A stretch of 64,000 nucleotides of DNA from the NCBI GenBank assembly GCA_045543455.1, contig JAZQMK010000036.1, forward strand, positions 1 to 64,000. The letters run 5' to 3'. Source of the stretch: SIG291 sp045543455 (GTDB taxonomy: Bacteria > Bacillota > Clostridia > Lachnospirales > Lachnospiraceae). Position 1 is the stretch's first letter. Each line of letters begins with the position of its first letter. Shown here one piece after another: positions 62,716 through 64,000 of the stretch. The position numbers and the translations under genes are program-made. The notes below the pieces were generated by a model, which was not told the DNA's origin, did no database searches, and was given only the letters and a program-made list of their open reading frames with translations.

Positions 62716-63123
62716 ATGGCAGGAAAAAATAATACAGAAGTAGTAATTGATGGAAGAGTGTATACTTTATGTGGCTACGAAAGTGAAGAATACTTACAGA
62801 AGGTAGCAAGCTACATAAATAATAAAATTGCAGAAGTAAAGCAATCAGATAATTTTAGAAAGCAGCCTGTTGATATTCAGGAGATGCTTATTCAGATTAA
62901 TCTTGCTGACGAGTATTTTAAGATTAAAAAGCTTACAGATTCATTAGAGAGTGAAGTAACATCTAAAGATAAAGAAATCTATGATTTAAAGCATGAGATG
63001 ATAGCAGCACAGATTAAGATTGATTCGTTAGAACAGGAGATTAAAAGCCTACAGGACAGTATTACAAACTATCAAAAAAGTATAGTACGCCTGGAAACAG
63101 AGCTTTCAGATATGCAAAAATGA
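62716..63123 (+). CDS. zapA: Cell division protein ZapA
   Basis: 135 aa, ribosome binding site AACGGAG. N-terminal beta-rich ZapA domain (VVIDGRVYTLCGYESEEYLQ) and a long C-terminal coiled coil (about 70-135). It binds and bundles FtsZ at mid-cell. The stop overlaps the following U32 gene (ATGA). A TATAAT near 62690 may be a local promoter. Confidence 0.88.
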   Translation: MAGKNNTEVVIDGRVYTLCGYESEEYLQKVASYINNKIAEVKQSDNFRKQPVDIQEMLIQINLADEYFKIKKLTDSLESEVTSKDKEIYDLKHEMIAAQIKIDSLEQEIKSLQDSITNYQKSIVRLETELSDMQK

Positions 63124-64000
63124 TTAAAAATGTAGAGATTTTGGCCCCAGCGGGCTCATATAAAAATTTCATAGCTGCGATTAATGCAGGAGCTGATGCG
63201 GTATACTTAGGCGGCGATATGTTTGGAGCAAGAGCATATGCTAATAATTTCACAAAAGAAGAGATTATTAAAGCTATTGAGGTTGCACATCTTTATGGCC
63301 GCAAGGTGTATCTGACAGTAAACACCTTACTGAAAAATAAAGAGATAGAAAGGCATTTATATGATTATATTATGCCTTTGTATCAGGCATCTTTAGATGC
63401 TGTAATTGTTCAGGATATGGGTGTTTTTTTATTTTTAAAGGATAATTTTCCAGGGCTTTCAATACACGCAAGTACACAAATGACTTTAACAGGAGCAAAT
63501 GGAGTTAAAATGTTAAAGGATTTAGGGGCAACAAGAATAGTAACAGCACGAGAGTTAAGTCTTGATGAAATTAAAAGCATACATAAAAATGTGGATGTTG
63601 AAATAGAAAGCTTCGTTCACGGTGCCCTTTGTTATTGTTATTCAGGACAATGTCTTTTTTCGAGTCTTATAGGTCAAAGAAGCGGTAATAGAGGAAGATG
63701 TGCACAGCCATGCAGACTTATGTATTCTTTAAATAAGGAAAGTAAGTATTATTTAAGTCCTAAAGATATGTGTAGTCTTCATATTTTGCCAGATATTTTA
63801 GAGGCAGGAGTCTATTCCTTAAAAATAGAAGGTCGTATGAAGAGTGCAGAGTATACTGCATTGGTTACATCTATTTATCGTAAATATGTAGATTTATATT
63901 TAGAAAAAGGTAAGGAAGGCTATAAAGTCGATGAAGCTGATGTTGAAAAGCTTATGGATATTTTTAACAGAGGTAATTTTACTAAGGGATATTATGTTCA
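63120..64000 (+). CDS. U32 family peptidase, 3' end outside window
   Basis: The ATG at 63120 overlaps the zapA stop; the frame is open to the window end (293 codons). The start VEILAPAGSYKNFIAAINAG and the family signature ESFVHGALCYCYSGQC followed by GNRGRCAQPCRL are present. U32 proteins of this type (RlhA/TrhP relatives) take part in hydroxylation of 23S rRNA or tRNA rather than classical proteolysis. Which of these applies needs the missing C-terminus. Confidence 0.9.
   Translation, partial: MIKNVEILAPAGSYKNFIAAINAGADAVYLGGDMFGARAYANNFTKEEIIKAIEVAHLYGRKVYLTVNTLLKNKEIERHLYDYIMPLYQASLDAVIVQDMGVFLFLKDNFPGLSIHASTQMTLTGANGVKMLKDLGATRIVTARELSLDEIKSIHKNVDVEIESFVHGALCYCYSGQCLFSSLIGQRSGNRGRCAQPCRLMYSLNKESKYYLSPKDMCSLHILPDILEAGVYSLKIEGRMKSAEYTALVTSIYRKYVDLYLEKGKEGYKVDEADVEKLMDIFNRGNFTKGYYV

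Overview
The window reads as chromosomal DNA of a low-GC anaerobic Firmicute, most likely a Lachnospiraceae-type Clostridium relative. Supporting this are a complete Rnf complex (rnfCDGEAB), a cmk-ispH fusion followed by rpsA, the yicC-remA-gmk-rpoZ operon, a long 2-hydroxyacyl-CoA dehydratase activase, a Na+-pump type biotin decarboxylase cluster, strong AGGAGG ribosome binding sites and consensus TTGACA/TATAAT promoters. No rRNA, tRNA, CRISPR array or prophage was recognised.

Bases 1-28000 are accessory. Four paralogous secreted proteins (partial gene at 3-2282, then 4300-8433, 8582-12544 and 22977-25109) combine papain-fold cysteine peptidase modules, Ig-like BIG2 domains and C-terminal modules of about 93 residues that resemble the triple-tyrosine fold. 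A degenerate Ser/Thr kinase lies between the first two. From 12.9 to 19 kb there is an odd cluster of two BspA-like leucine-rich-repeat proteins, two polytopic membrane proteins that look like degenerate SEDS (FtsW/RodA) relatives, an XRE-like protein and an ASCH protein. A metallophosphoesterase, a DnaA-C-domain protein, TatD, an esterase and a frameshifted peptidase E follow. From 25.1 to 26.8 kb is a scar region: RhuM, a broken integrase start and a frameshifted TatD tail.

Bases 26.8-37.7 kb hold a trigger-factor-like lipoprotein, the activase (with a hairpin between its Shine-Dalgarno and start), a pseudo-rhomboid with a zinc ribbon, pyruvate kinase, an Rpn nuclease gene enclosed by a perfect 14-bp inverted repeat, and rqcH.

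Bases 37.8-64.0 kb are core genes: yicC-remA-gmk-rpoZ, an ABC-2 exporter with a HAD phosphatase, a D,D-carboxypeptidase, and the biotin decarboxylase/transcarboxylase cluster. Then come a BaiN/YhiN flavoprotein, cmk-ispH-rpsA-cheR, a DEDD exonuclease-like gene, the Rnf operon with its NusG-II and Gx-transporter companions, ruvAB, zapA and the start of a U32 peptidase gene. Biochemically, Rnf (ferredoxin:NAD+ with ion pumping) and the biotin decarboxylase (decarboxylation with Na+ export) are both ion-motive modules of a fermenting anaerobe. The activase points to a radical 2-hydroxyacyl-CoA dehydration step.

The most unusual signals are the inverted repeat at the predicted mRNA ends of the Rpn gene, the hairpin-bridged ribosome binding site of the activase, the LRR/SEDS-like paired paralogs, and the near-identical module DNA shared between the surface genes.
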